Of a stretch of DNA of 64,000 nucleotides, positions 17,207-25,741 are shown piece after piece; the first letter of the stretch is position 1, and each line of letters starts with the position of its first letter. Both the position numbers and the translations under genes were made by a program. This DNA comes from an alpha proteobacterium U9-1i (GTDB lineage Bacteria; Pseudomonadota; Alphaproteobacteria; Caulobacterales; Aquidulcibacteraceae), in NCBI GenBank assembly GCA_000974665.1, contig BBSY01000002.1, positions 992,001 to 1,056,000 on the forward strand, in the 5' to 3' direction. The notes below the pieces were generated by a model that was not told where the DNA came from, ran no database searches, and saw nothing but the letters and a program-made list of their open reading frames with translations.

Positions 17207-18325
17207 ATGGCCGAAGCCGAACGCAAGCCCACCTGGTTCCAGCGTTTCCTTTTGCCAGGGTTCGCGTTCAAGGCCGTCGTGATTGGCGGCGGCTACGCGA
17301 CCGGTCGCGAACTTGCGGAGTTCTTTCTGCCGCACGGGCCGACGGGCGGCATTATGGCAATCCTGCTGGCGATGGCGGTGTGGAGCCTGATCTGCGCCCT
17401 TACGTTCGTGTTCGCACAAGCGACGCAAAGCTTCGACTATCGCAGCTTCTTCAAGCAGCTCCTCGGTCCATTCTGGCTCGCGTTCGAGTTCGTTTATCTC
17501 ACCTTCATCGTGCTGATCCTCGCCGTGTTCGGCGCCGCCTCCGGCGCCATCGGTGAAGCATTGTTCGGCTTGCCGCAGATCGTCGGCACGCTAGCGCTTG
17601 TCGTCGCCATCGCCGCATTCACGGCTTTCGGGAACGCGTCGGTGGAGCGCTTGTTCAAGTGGGTCACGATCTTCCTCTACGCCGTCTACGCGCTGTTCGC
17701 CGTGCTCGCGCTTTCAACGTTCGGCGATCGCGCGCTTGAAAACTTCGCGGCCCCCACGCCGATCGGCGATTGGTGGCAGGGCGGGCTCACCTATGCCGGC
17801 TACAACATTATCGGCGCTATCGTCATTCTGCCGGTCATCCGCCACCTCACCAGCCGTAAGGACGCCGTGATCGCCGGCCTGCTCTCAGGGCCATTGGCGA
17901 TCTGGCCCGCCTTGGTGTTCTTCGTCTGCATGATCGCCTTTTACCCAGCGATCGGAAACGAGACGCTGCCGTCGGATTACCTTCTGCGGCAACTGAACCT
18001 ACCCGCGTTCCACATTATCTTTCAGCTCATGATCTTCTCGGCGCTGCTCGAAAGCGGCGCCGGCAGCGTTCATGCGTTCAACGAACGCGTCGCCGGCGCA
18101 TGGCGCGCGCGGCGCGGCAAGGATCTGACGCCGCGTGCGCGTCTGGGCATCGCCATCATCATTCTGGTCGGCGCGGTGTTTCTGGCGGACGCCATCGGCC
18201 TCGTCACGCTCATTGCTCAGGGTTACCGCGCGCTGGCGTACGCAATTCTCGCGCTGTTCGTCGCGCCATTGCTGACGATCGGCGTATGGCGTCTCGCGCG
18301 AGGGGCGCGCGCACAACACACATAA
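17207..18325 (+). CDS. YkvI-like membrane protein (APC/LeuT superfamily)
   Basis: 372 residues from the ATG at 17207, 2 nt after the POT stop; a longer frame inside the POT gene is rejected. About ten membrane helices are apparent. The start FKAVVIGGGYATGRELAEFFLPHGPTGG is the hallmark of the YkvI family, a poorly characterised group with a LeuT-like transporter fold. The close linkage with a peptide transporter suggests it moves an amino acid or ion, but no substrate can be named from sequence. Confidence 0.85.
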   Translation: MAEAERKPTWFQRFLLPGFAFKAVVIGGGYATGRELAEFFLPHGPTGGIMAILLAMAVWSLICALTFVFAQATQSFDYRSFFKQLLGPFWLAFEFVYLTFIVLILAVFGAASGAIGEALFGLPQIVGTLALVVAIAAFTAFGNASVERLFKWVTIFLYAVYALFAVLALSTFGDRALENFAAPTPIGDWWQGGLTYAGYNIIGAIVILPVIRHLTSRKDAVIAGLLSGPLAIWPALVFFVCMIAFYPAIGNETLPSDYLLRQLNLPAFHIIFQLMIFSALLESGAGSVHAFNERVAGAWRARRGKDLTPRARLGIAIIILVGAVFLADAIGLVTLIAQGYRALAYAILALFVAPLLTIGVWRLARGARAQHT

Positions 18326-18337
18326 AGGGGGAAGATC

Positions 18338-19960
18338 ATGAGCCGCCATCTGAAGGCCAGTGCGCTCGCAGTTTTCGCGCTGTGTCTCTCAAGCACAGCG
18401 CTCGCGGAGCCTCCAGCGAACTTCGCCGCCCGCGCGGAGGCGGTGCGCGGCCAGGTCGGCGTGCCGGGTATGTCGGTGGCGATCGTCGAGAACGGTCAAG
18501 TCACCTTCGCGCAAGGGTTTGGCGTACGCCGCCTCGGCACGAATGAGCGCGTTGACGCCGATACGATTTTCCAGCTCGGTTCGGTGGGGAAGGCGTTCAC
18601 TGTGGCCGCGCTCGCGGTTTTGGTCGATCGCGGTGAAATCGCCTGGGACGATCCCGTCACCGATCACATCCCGTACTTTCAAATGTACGATCCTTGGGTC
18701 ACGCGTGAATTCACCGTACGCGATCTCCTCGTACATCGCAGCGGCCTCGGTCTCGGCGCCGGCGACCTGATGTTTGTGCCGCGCTCCTCGCGCTCGCGCG
18801 AGGACACGGTGCGCGCGCTGCGCCATATCCGGCCCGCGACAAGCTTCCGCACCGATTATGCCTACGACAACGTGCTCTACGCCGTCGCTGGTCAGCTGAT
18901 CGAGGAAGTCACCGGCAAAACCTGGGAGCGCTTCATGCGCGAGGACGTGCTCGCGCCCGCCGGTATGCGCACCGCAACGTCGGACCGCGTTGAGCGTCGC
19001 CGCACGCGCAACCGCGCTTGGCCGCACGGGCGCCGCGATGGCCCGATGGCTGGCATGGGCACACAGGAAATGATGGACGACAGCGGTCGCGCCGAATTCG
19101 ATCCGGAGCTTGGCGCAAACGCCGCGCCAGCCGGTGGCGTCGCCGCAAGCGCCAACGATATGGGCCGTTGGATCGCCATCCAGCTCGCGCGCGGCGCGAC
19201 GCCGGAAGGCGGGCGTCTGTTCAGCGAAGCGCAATCCCGCGAAATGTGGCGTCCGCGCATCCATGTGCCGTTCGGGCAAGCGCCGGCGCCAGTCGCAGCT
19301 TCGACGCCGCAATTCAATTCCTACGCACTCGGCTGGACGGAACGCGATTATCAGGGGCATCGTCTGATGATGCACACGGGCGCAGTGTTCGGCGCGCAAT
19401 CGATCCTGATCCTGATCCCGGAACGCAATGTCGGCTTTTCGGTTTCGGTCAACAGTGAAGACGGCGAAGCCGCGTTGGGCCTGGCCTATGAGCTTCTCGA
19501 TCATTACCTCGGCCGCCCATATTATGATTGGGGCGCGGCGTGGCAGACATTCGTGCAGCAGCGCGATCAAGCCGCGGTCGCCGCTTTGCGTCAGCAGCAA
19601 GCTTCACCAATTGCCTCGCGCCCATCGCTTCCGCTTGAAAGCTACGCCGGGCGCTTCGTCGATCCATGGTATGGGGCGATGAACATCACGCACGCCAACA
19701 ACAAGCTGATGATGGATTTCACCCTCACGCCCGGCATGACCGGCGAACTCACGCATTGGCAGTACGACACCTTCCGCGTCGATTTCCGCGACCGGCTGAT
19801 TGAGCCGGCCTACGTCACCTTCCAGCTTGACGCTAACGGCAAAGTTGCGCGCATCAACATGCGCGCGGTATCGCCACTGGCGGATTTCAGCTTTGACTAT
19901 CAAGATCTGAATTTCACGCCCGCCGGCGCCCAAGCCGCAGCGGCGCGCAACGAAGATTAG
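18338..19960 (+). CDS. Exported beta-lactamase-fold serine hydrolase (S12 family), second copy
   Basis: 540 residues with a clean signal peptide (1-23, cut after ALA). Catalytic motifs are SVGK (S82-K85), YDN (Y176-N178) and HTG (346-348). The C-terminal 110 residues look like the beta-barrel DUF3471 domain found behind such hydrolases (SYAGRFVDPWYGAMNITHANNKL). Residues 215-255 hold an Arg- and Met-rich insertion (RRRTRNRAWPHGRRDGP...). It is not a close copy of the hydrolase at 13874 but has the same likely chemistry, cutting D-residue peptides or esters in the periplasm. Same operon. Confidence 0.88.
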   Translation: MSRHLKASALAVFALCLSSTALAEPPANFAARAEAVRGQVGVPGMSVAIVENGQVTFAQGFGVRRLGTNERVDADTIFQLGSVGKAFTVAALAVLVDRGEIAWDDPVTDHIPYFQMYDPWVTREFTVRDLLVHRSGLGLGAGDLMFVPRSSRSREDTVRALRHIRPATSFRTDYAYDNVLYAVAGQLIEEVTGKTWERFMREDVLAPAGMRTATSDRVERRRTRNRAWPHGRRDGPMAGMGTQEMMDDSGRAEFDPELGANAAPAGGVAASANDMGRWIAIQLARGATPEGGRLFSEAQSREMWRPRIHVPFGQAPAPVAASTPQFNSYALGWTERDYQGHRLMMHTGAVFGAQSILILIPERNVGFSVSVNSEDGEAALGLAYELLDHYLGRPYYDWGAAWQTFVQQRDQAAVAALRQQQASPIASRPSLPLESYAGRFVDPWYGAMNITHANNKLMMDFTLTPGMTGELTHWQYDTFRVDFRDRLIEPAYVTFQLDANGKVARINMRAVSPLADFSFDYQDLNFTPAGAQAAAARNED

Positions 19961-19982
19961 GCACGCAACGAGGGGCGAGCGC

Positions 19983-21611
19983 ATGCGGATGGGAAGTTTG
20001 GCGTCGCTGGCCGGCGCATTGTTTCTGTTGTGCGCGACGCCTTCTGCCGCGCAGGACAATGCGGCTTACGACATCGTTATTCGCAACGGACGCGTTTTGG
20101 ATGGCGCCGGCAATCCCTGGGTGCTGGCGGATGTCGCCATCGACGATGGCCGTATCGCCCGCATCGGCCAGGTCACCGGGCGCGGCGCGCGCGAAATCGA
20201 CGCCAGCGGCCGCTACGTGTCGCCCGGTTTCATCGACATGCAGGATCAGTCCGGCGATGTGCTGCTTCAAGACGGCTCGGCCGAGAACAAACTCCGGATG
20301 GGCGTAACGACCTTGATCGCTGGCGAGGCGGGAACGCCGGTCGAGGCCGGTGAATTGGGCGCCTATTTCGAGCAGCTAGAGCGCCAAGGCATCGCCGTGA
20401 ATTTCGGCACCTATTACGCCGCCGCTCAAGCACGCGTGCGCGCCATGGGCGATCGCGCCGGGCCCCCATCGCGGCGGCAGATGCAAACGATGCGCGCCGA
20501 AGTCGAAGCGGCGATGCGCGCAGGCGCGTTCGGCATTTCGACGGCCTTGATCTATCCGCCGCAGAGCTTTCAAACGACCGAAGACTTGATCGCGCTTTCC
20601 CGCGTCGTCGCGCAATGCGACGGCATGTACGCAACGCATATGCGCGATGAAGGCGAAGCACTGTTGGAGGGCATCGCCGAGGCCGTGCGGATCGGCGAAG
20701 AGGCGGGTGTTCGCGTCGAGATTTACCACCTCAAAGCCGCTTACGCGCCGCGCTTCGGCGAACTCATGCCGGAAGCCGTGCGCGCCATCGAAGCCGCACG
20801 CGCGCGCGGCGTCGATGTCGCGGCGAATATGTATCCCTACGTCGCCGGCGGCACGGGCCTTTCCATCACGGTTCCGAACTGGGTGTTCGCTGACGGCGAA
20901 GAGCGCGGCTATCAGCGCTTGCGCGATCCGCGCGTGCGCGAGCGTCTGCGCCGCGAAGTGGCGGCGGGTTCTCTGCCCGGCTGGTCCAATCTCGTACACG
21001 CCGCTGGCGGCTGGGATCGCGTCGTGCTCGCGAATGCCCATAGCGCGCGCTTCAGCCCGTACGAGGGCCAGAGCATCGCCGCGATCGCCCGGCAGATCGG
21101 CGGCGAGCCCGCCGAAGTTGCGTGGGACATCACTCTTGAAGGGCTGCCCAATCGCGTAACCGCGCTCTTTTTCCTGATGGATGAGCGTGACGTTGAATAT
21201 GGGCTGCGCCAGCCCTGGGTCAGTATCGGCACTGACGCTGGTGCGTCAGTACGTGATGATCCGGACGCCAACCAGATGACGCATCCCCGCGCTTACGGCA
21301 CGTTTCCGCGCGTCATCGCCGAGTACGCTCGTCGCCGCGGCGTCCTCAGTCTGGAAGACGCCGTCCGTAAAATGACATCATGGCCAGCTTCGCGCATGGG
21401 CCTTAATGACCGCGGCGTGCTGCGCGAAGGTCTGCGCGCCGACGTGACGATCTTCGACTACGAAAACCTCGACGATGTCGCCAGCTACCAGAACTCACGC
21501 GGTGCGCCGGCCGGCATAAACATGGTCATCGTGAACGGCCAGATCGCGCTCGATGAGAACGGCCCTACGGCGGCCCGCGCTGGCCACGTGCTCCGGCATC
21601 GCTGTCCGTAG
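19983..21611 (+). CDS. Exported D-aminoacylase-like amidohydrolase with altered metal site
   Basis: 542 residues with a signal peptide (1-23, ATPSAAQ). Its framework is that of N-acyl-D-amino-acid deacylases: YDIVIRNGRVLDGAG, VSPGFID at 80-85, GVTTLIAGEAG at 108-117, YATHMRDEG with H219, VEIYHLKAAY with H249, and IGTDAG with D418. The usual first metal motif HxH is replaced by Q87-D88-Q89, and the bridging Cys position by GEAG. H219, H249 and D418 could still hold one metal, as D-aminoacylase uses mainly one. It would release D-amino acids from N-acyl forms in the periplasm. Last gene of the operon. Confidence 0.85.
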   Translation: MRMGSLASLAGALFLLCATPSAAQDNAAYDIVIRNGRVLDGAGNPWVLADVAIDDGRIARIGQVTGRGAREIDASGRYVSPGFIDMQDQSGDVLLQDGSAENKLRMGVTTLIAGEAGTPVEAGELGAYFEQLERQGIAVNFGTYYAAAQARVRAMGDRAGPPSRRQMQTMRAEVEAAMRAGAFGISTALIYPPQSFQTTEDLIALSRVVAQCDGMYATHMRDEGEALLEGIAEAVRIGEEAGVRVEIYHLKAAYAPRFGELMPEAVRAIEAARARGVDVAANMYPYVAGGTGLSITVPNWVFADGEERGYQRLRDPRVRERLRREVAAGSLPGWSNLVHAAGGWDRVVLANAHSARFSPYEGQSIAAIARQIGGEPAEVAWDITLEGLPNRVTALFFLMDERDVEYGLRQPWVSIGTDAGASVRDDPDANQMTHPRAYGTFPRVIAEYARRRGVLSLEDAVRKMTSWPASRMGLNDRGVLREGLRADVTIFDYENLDDVASYQNSRGAPAGINMVIVNGQIALDENGPTAARAGHVLRHRCP

Positions 21612-21630
21612 CTCAGTGGCTCAAACAAAA

Positions 21631-21662
21631 GAACGGAGCGGCCTGGTCGGGCCGCTCCGTTC
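21631..21662 (+). terminator. Hairpin ending the D-peptide operon
   Basis: A 13-bp perfect stem (21631-21643 with 21650-21662) and a 6-nt loop, 20 bp after the amidohydrolase stop, followed by a short T-containing tract (GCTTTATG). It probably works as a terminator for the plus-strand operon. Confidence 0.7.
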
Positions 21663-21678
21663 GCTTTATGCCTTAGGT

Positions 21679-21720
21679 GCAGACGGAGCGGCGGGTGATG
21701 AAACGAGCCGCCCCGTCTGC
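21679..21720 (-). terminator. Second hairpin, downstream of the TonB receptor
   Basis: A 14-bp stem with one mismatch (21679-21692 with 21707-21720) and a 14-nt loop, 15 bp past the receptor stop. The stem shares the core ACGGAGCGGC with the hairpin at 21631, and no T run follows on the minus strand, so termination is less certain. Confidence 0.5.
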
Positions 21721-21734
21721 CTAGCCGCCCCCAG

Positions 21735-23864
21735 CTAGAACTCTGTTGAGAGGCTGAGGCCAATGGTGCGCGGGCGGATGACGTTCGCCGCACCATTCGG
21801 CACATCCGGTAGCGTGGCGCCGAAGCCTCCGAACGATGTCACCGCGCGCTCGTCACCGACGTTGCGCGCGAAGAACTCAAGGGCGAAGCTGTCGAAATTA
21901 ATGCCGCCGCGCAGATCGAACACGTTGTAGCTCGGCAAAACGATCTGCTCCGCGCCGTAAAGGAAGCCGCCCGTGCCAGGGAAAGCCGTGCTTTGTTCGC
22001 CGACATAGCGCCATGCGCCGCCTACATAAGCGCGGTGATCGCCCGTGATGGTCCACTCATAATTCGCGTCGAGCGTGCTCGCCCATTCCGGCGAGTTGGG
22101 CAGTGGATCACCGGAATTGCCGCCAACTACAATTGGATCAGTGTCGCTGGTCAGGCGTGCGTCCGTGTAGGAGCCAGACCACACCAATGTGAGCCCGTCA
22201 TTGGGCGTCAGCGTCGCCGACCACTCGACGCCTTCGCTCTCCGCGCCGCCGCCATTGGCGTTGCCTGAGACGACCCCGTCGAACACCAGCAATTGGATAT
22301 CGGTCCAATCGACGTGGAACACGGCCGCGTCGACGCGCAACATGCCGCCGATAAGATCGGCTTTGACGCCAAGTTCGTAATTGACGGTCTCATCCGGATC
22401 GAACGTTGCCGGGATCACGCTCGGCACGCCCAAAATGTTCGGCCCGCCGGGGCGGTAGCCGCTCGCGACGCGCCCGTAAATCATCGTGCTGTCGCTCAAG
22501 CGGAAGCGCGGCGCGATAGAGTAGGTCATGGCGTCGTCGGTTGAGTCTTCGCCACCCGTCGATACTGCCGTGCCCCCCTGCGCAACGCTCTGTTCGTTCT
22601 CCGCATAACGCGCGCCAACGCTCACATCAAAGCGCGGTGTAAAATGATAGGTGACGCCGCCGAACGCTGCGATCTCGCGATAGTCCGAGGCGATCTGCGC
22701 CGTGAGGCCGCTCACCGTTCCCGGCGGTGTGCCAAGGAAGATTTCCTGATCGATCAAGCCGTCCTCTTGCGCATAGAACGCGCCCAACACCCATTCGAGC
22801 CGGTCGGAAGAGGGCGAGACGAGACGAACCTCTTGCGTGAATTTTTCCTGCGTCACGTCGTTGGCTAGAAACGACGCCAGACCGAACGCCATCGTGCCGT
22901 CGAGTTGGCGCGCCTGATCAAGCTCCGCGTAGCTGGAAGACGAGATCAACGACGCCCAACCTAGATTCCAGTCGGCGGTCGCATTGTAGATGCGATAATC
23001 GATGTTTGACTGCTCCGAAAACGGGCGCGTTTGGTCAAGGTCGCCGCCAACCGGCGTCAGCGGATCCTGCAAATAGTCGATATCGTTTTGAGCATCGCTG
23101 TTGAGATCCTGCAGATGCGCCGAAAGGCGGATCGTGAAGGTCTCGGTGGCGTTCAGCAGGAACGCCGCGCGAATGCCGTTGGTCTCGAGCCCGTTGATAT
23201 TGTTGGCGCCGCGCGCCGGATCGTCGATATAGCCGCCCTGATCGCGATGGATGCCGCTGACGCGCAACGCCGCCTGGTCGCCCAGCGGCAAATTCACGGC
23301 CGCGCGCACCCCATAGCTCGGCGCGCCATCTTGCGTGTGTTCAGCCGATACGCGCGCGCGCGCCTCGAAGGCTTCGGGTGAGGGCGCCGTGGTCACGAAC
23401 TTGATCAAGCCGCCCAAAGTGCTCGCGCCGTAGAGCGTGCCTTGGGGCCCGCGCAGAACTTCGATGCGTTGCACATCAAACGGATCGAGGTCGAGCGCGA
23501 GTTGTGCGGCGTTCACCAGCGACGTGCTGGAGCCGAACGGCGTTTCATCGACATAAGTGCCCACCGTGCTGGCGACGCTGCCGGTGTTGAGGCCGCGTAA
23601 CGTCAAGCGCGTGTTGCCGGCCTGTCCTGTCACCGCCGTCATGCCGGGCACGTGCGCGGCATAATCTTCGAAGCTGTTGGCCTGCAACCGCTCGAGCGTC
23701 TCGTCAGTGATCGCCGTCACCGATTGCGGAACGTCGCGTAGCCGCTCCTCGCGTTTTTGCGCGGTCACGACAATTTCGTCGTCGGCCTGTTGAGCGGACG
23801 CGACTGAAACCAGAGGCGCCAAAGACACCGAGGCGGCGAGCGCCAAAGCAAACCGGCCGAACAT
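21735..23864 (-). CDS. TonB-dependent outer-membrane receptor of the D-peptide block
   Basis: 709 residues from the ATG at 23864 (GGGAGATTG upstream), giving a proper signal peptide (1-24, VASAQQ). The TonB-box-like DDEIVVTAQKREE lies at about 28-40, the plug has IEVLRGPQGTLYGASTLGG (about 120), and the barrel ends RPRTIGLSLSTEF. It is transcribed convergently to the hydrolase operon and divergently from the XRE-cupin gene at 24029, which probably regulates it. Context suggests uptake of peptides or N-acyl amino acids. Confidence 0.92.
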   Translation of the reverse strand: MFGRFALALAASVSLAPLVSVASAQQADDEIVVTAQKREERLRDVPQSVTAITDETLERLQANSFEDYAAHVPGMTAVTGQAGNTRLTLRGLNTGSVASTVGTYVDETPFGSSTSLVNAAQLALDLDPFDVQRIEVLRGPQGTLYGASTLGGLIKFVTTAPSPEAFEARARVSAEHTQDGAPSYGVRAAVNLPLGDQAALRVSGIHRDQGGYIDDPARGANNINGLETNGIRAAFLLNATETFTIRLSAHLQDLNSDAQNDIDYLQDPLTPVGGDLDQTRPFSEQSNIDYRIYNATADWNLGWASLISSSSYAELDQARQLDGTMAFGLASFLANDVTQEKFTQEVRLVSPSSDRLEWVLGAFYAQEDGLIDQEIFLGTPPGTVSGLTAQIASDYREIAAFGGVTYHFTPRFDVSVGARYAENEQSVAQGGTAVSTGGEDSTDDAMTYSIAPRFRLSDSTMIYGRVASGYRPGGPNILGVPSVIPATFDPDETVNYELGVKADLIGGMLRVDAAVFHVDWTDIQLLVFDGVVSGNANGGGAESEGVEWSATLTPNDGLTLVWSGSYTDARLTSDTDPIVVGGNSGDPLPNSPEWASTLDANYEWTITGDHRAYVGGAWRYVGEQSTAFPGTGGFLYGAEQIVLPSYNVFDLRGGINFDSFALEFFARNVGDERAVTSFGGFGATLPDVPNGAANVIRPRTIGLSLSTEF

Positions 23865-23934
23865 GATCAATCTCCCCCTCATGATGGGCGCCGATTGCCC
23901 AACTGACTTGCACCTCACACCAAATTTTCCACTT

Positions 23935-23950
23935 ATGCAATCTGTTTGCC
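23935..23950. promoter_or_regulatory. ATGCAA-N-TTTGCC element in TonB/XRE intergenic region
   Basis: ATGCAATCTGTTTGCC resembles ATGCAAATTAGCTTGCC at 13800 apart from one base of spacing. It lies midway between divergent genes, and overlaps a small near-palindrome TTTGCCGCAAA. It is a candidate binding site for one or both XRE-cupin regulators. Confidence 0.4.
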
Positions 23951-24028
23951 GCAAAAGGGAAAAATTGGCTCGCTTCGGTGGCTTTTTTGCCAGGCGCCGG
24001 TTAGGCTTGCCTCGTTCGGGAGTGCCGC

Positions 24029-24706
24029 ATGTCAGAATCCGATGGTCACACGCAGGCCAAGCCAGGCGCCGTGCTAAAAGCGCAGCGCTTGCGCATGGGC
24101 TGGACGCTCGCCGAAGCAAGCGCCCGCACCGGCTTGCCCGTCTCGACCCTGTCCAAGGTCGAAAATGACAAGATATCATTGACTTACGACAAGCTGGCGC
24201 GTCTCAGCCGTGGCCTTGAGATTGATATTTCGCGCCTGTTCGGCGGCGCCGACACCCCCCAGCAATCAATTTCCGGGCGCCGCAGCATCACCCGCGCCGC
24301 AGAAGGCCGATCAATCGATACGCCAAACTACGCCCATCTCTACGTCGCAGCGGATTTGCTCAATAAGAGCTTCATTCCCGTCGTCGCCGAAATTCGCGCC
24401 CGCAGTTTGGAAGAGTTCGGCGCACTCGTTTCCCACTCGGGGGAGGAATTCACCTACGTCCTCGAGGGAGCGGTTGATCTTCACACGTCGCTCTACGCGC
24501 CCGTCCGCCTCAATGTCGGCGATTCCATTTATTTCGATAGCGGCATCGGTCACGCCTACATCGCCGTCGGCGAGGGCGTCTGCCGCGTGCTTTCGATTTG
24601 CACCGGGGCTGAAGCACAGCTGATCGCTGCTTCGGAAGCGCAAACGCATTCTGGCGAGGTGAAGGCCTTTACGTTGCCGCCGCAGCGCACGGGAAGTGAC
24701 CGATGA
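24029..24706 (+). CDS. XRE-family regulator with cupin domain (paired with dgcN)
   Basis: 225 residues: HTH at about 14-65 (LKAQRLRMGWTLAEASARTGLPVSTLSKVENDK) and cupin at about 140-195 (HSGEEFTYVLEGAVDLHTSLYAPVRLNVGDSIYFDSGIGHAYI). The gene overlaps dgcN as ATGA and is divergent from the TonB receptor. It is a paralogue of the regulator at 11944. The likely role is sensing D-glutamate or an acylated form and controlling dgcN, the receptor and perhaps the whole block. Confidence 0.9.
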   Translation: MSESDGHTQAKPGAVLKAQRLRMGWTLAEASARTGLPVSTLSKVENDKISLTYDKLARLSRGLEIDISRLFGGADTPQQSISGRRSITRAAEGRSIDTPNYAHLYVAADLLNKSFIPVVAEIRARSLEEFGALVSHSGEEFTYVLEGAVDLHTSLYAPVRLNVGDSIYFDSGIGHAYIAVGEGVCRVLSICTGAEAQLIAASEAQTHSGEVKAFTLPPQRTGSDR

Positions 24707-25731
24707 GTGCACGTCAAAGCGTGGTCGAAATTCCACGCCCGTTTCTTCTCTTCCTCGGCGATTGCGCGGAGATCGGTTACGCAAAAACCGCCCTCGGTCT
24801 CCGCGACTGGGCGCCGGAGAATTGCGTCGGCGAATACGGCTTCGCGAACGCGGTGAGCGTGGGCCTGAAGCCGATGACGCCACGCGACGCAAAGGCTCTC
24901 GGCGCACAAGCCCTGGTCATTGGCGTCGCCAACCCGGGCGGCGTGATCCCGCAAGCATGGGTGCCCGCGCTTCTCGACGCGCTGCATGCGGGCCTCGATG
25001 TCGCCGGCGGGATGCATGTCAAGCTCAACGACATTCCAGAACTCGCCGCCGCTGCGCGCACGCTCGGCCGGCGCCTCATTGATGTGCGCGTGCCGCCCGC
25101 CAATATCCCGATTGCAAATGGCAAGAAGCGCACCGGTAAACGCCTGCTCACCGTGGGCACCGACTGCGCGCTTGGAAAAAAATATACCGCGCTCGCGCTT
25201 ACGCGTGCATTTTCGGCGCGCGGCGTGGCCGCGGATTTTCGCGCAACCGGCCAGACGGGCATCATGATCGCCGGCCGCGGCATGCCCATGGACGCTGTCG
25301 TCTCAGATTTCGAGGCAGGCGCAGCCGAAATTCTAAGCCCCGACAACGATCCCCATCATTGGGATGTGATTGAAGGCCAAGGCTCGTTGTTCCATCCTGC
25401 GTATGCGGGCGTCTCGCTTGGCTTGTTGCACGGCAGCCAGCCCGACGTCGTCGTGCTGTGTCATGATCCCACACGCAAGTTTGTGCTCGGTCATTCTGAC
25501 TATCCGCTTCCCGATCTCGCCGAGGCTATCGATCTGACGATCTGGCTCGGTAAGCGAACCAATCCCGCAATCCGTTGCGCCGGCGTCGCGATGAACACAT
25601 CGCGCATGAGCGAGGCCGAAGCCATCAATGCAATGCGAAGCGCTGAAGATGCGCTCGCATTGCCAGTCGCGGATCCGATCCGGGGTGGGGCGATGTTTGA
25701 GAAGCTTGTCACCGCGTGCCTGTCGGGCTGA
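24703..25731 (+). CDS. dgcN: DgcN-type N-acetyltransferase (DUF1611)
   Basis: 342 residues. DUF1611 proteins have a P-loop, here VGTDCALGKKYTALAL (151-166), and the N-terminal FLLFLGDCAEIGYAKTA is typical. DgcN was described as acetylating D-glutamate, after which DgcA converts the product to the L-form that enters central metabolism. In known cases dgcN and dgcA are next to each other; here they stand 11 kb apart, each beside an XRE-cupin gene. The ATG overlaps the regulator stop by 4 nt. No other glutamate gene is next to it. Confidence 0.85.
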   Translation: MSARQSVVEIPRPFLLFLGDCAEIGYAKTALGLRDWAPENCVGEYGFANAVSVGLKPMTPRDAKALGAQALVIGVANPGGVIPQAWVPALLDALHAGLDVAGGMHVKLNDIPELAAAARTLGRRLIDVRVPPANIPIANGKKRTGKRLLTVGTDCALGKKYTALALTRAFSARGVAADFRATGQTGIMIAGRGMPMDAVVSDFEAGAAEILSPDNDPHHWDVIEGQGSLFHPAYAGVSLGLLHGSQPDVVVLCHDPTRKFVLGHSDYPLPDLAEAIDLTIWLGKRTNPAIRCAGVAMNTSRMSEAEAINAMRSAEDALALPVADPIRGGAMFEKLVTACLSG

Positions 25732-25741
25732 GCGGCCGGCC

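Noticed and set aside
18389-19600. Open frame of 403 codons on the minus strand
   Set aside because: Antisense to the second serine hydrolase, which has all catalytic motifs in its own frame.
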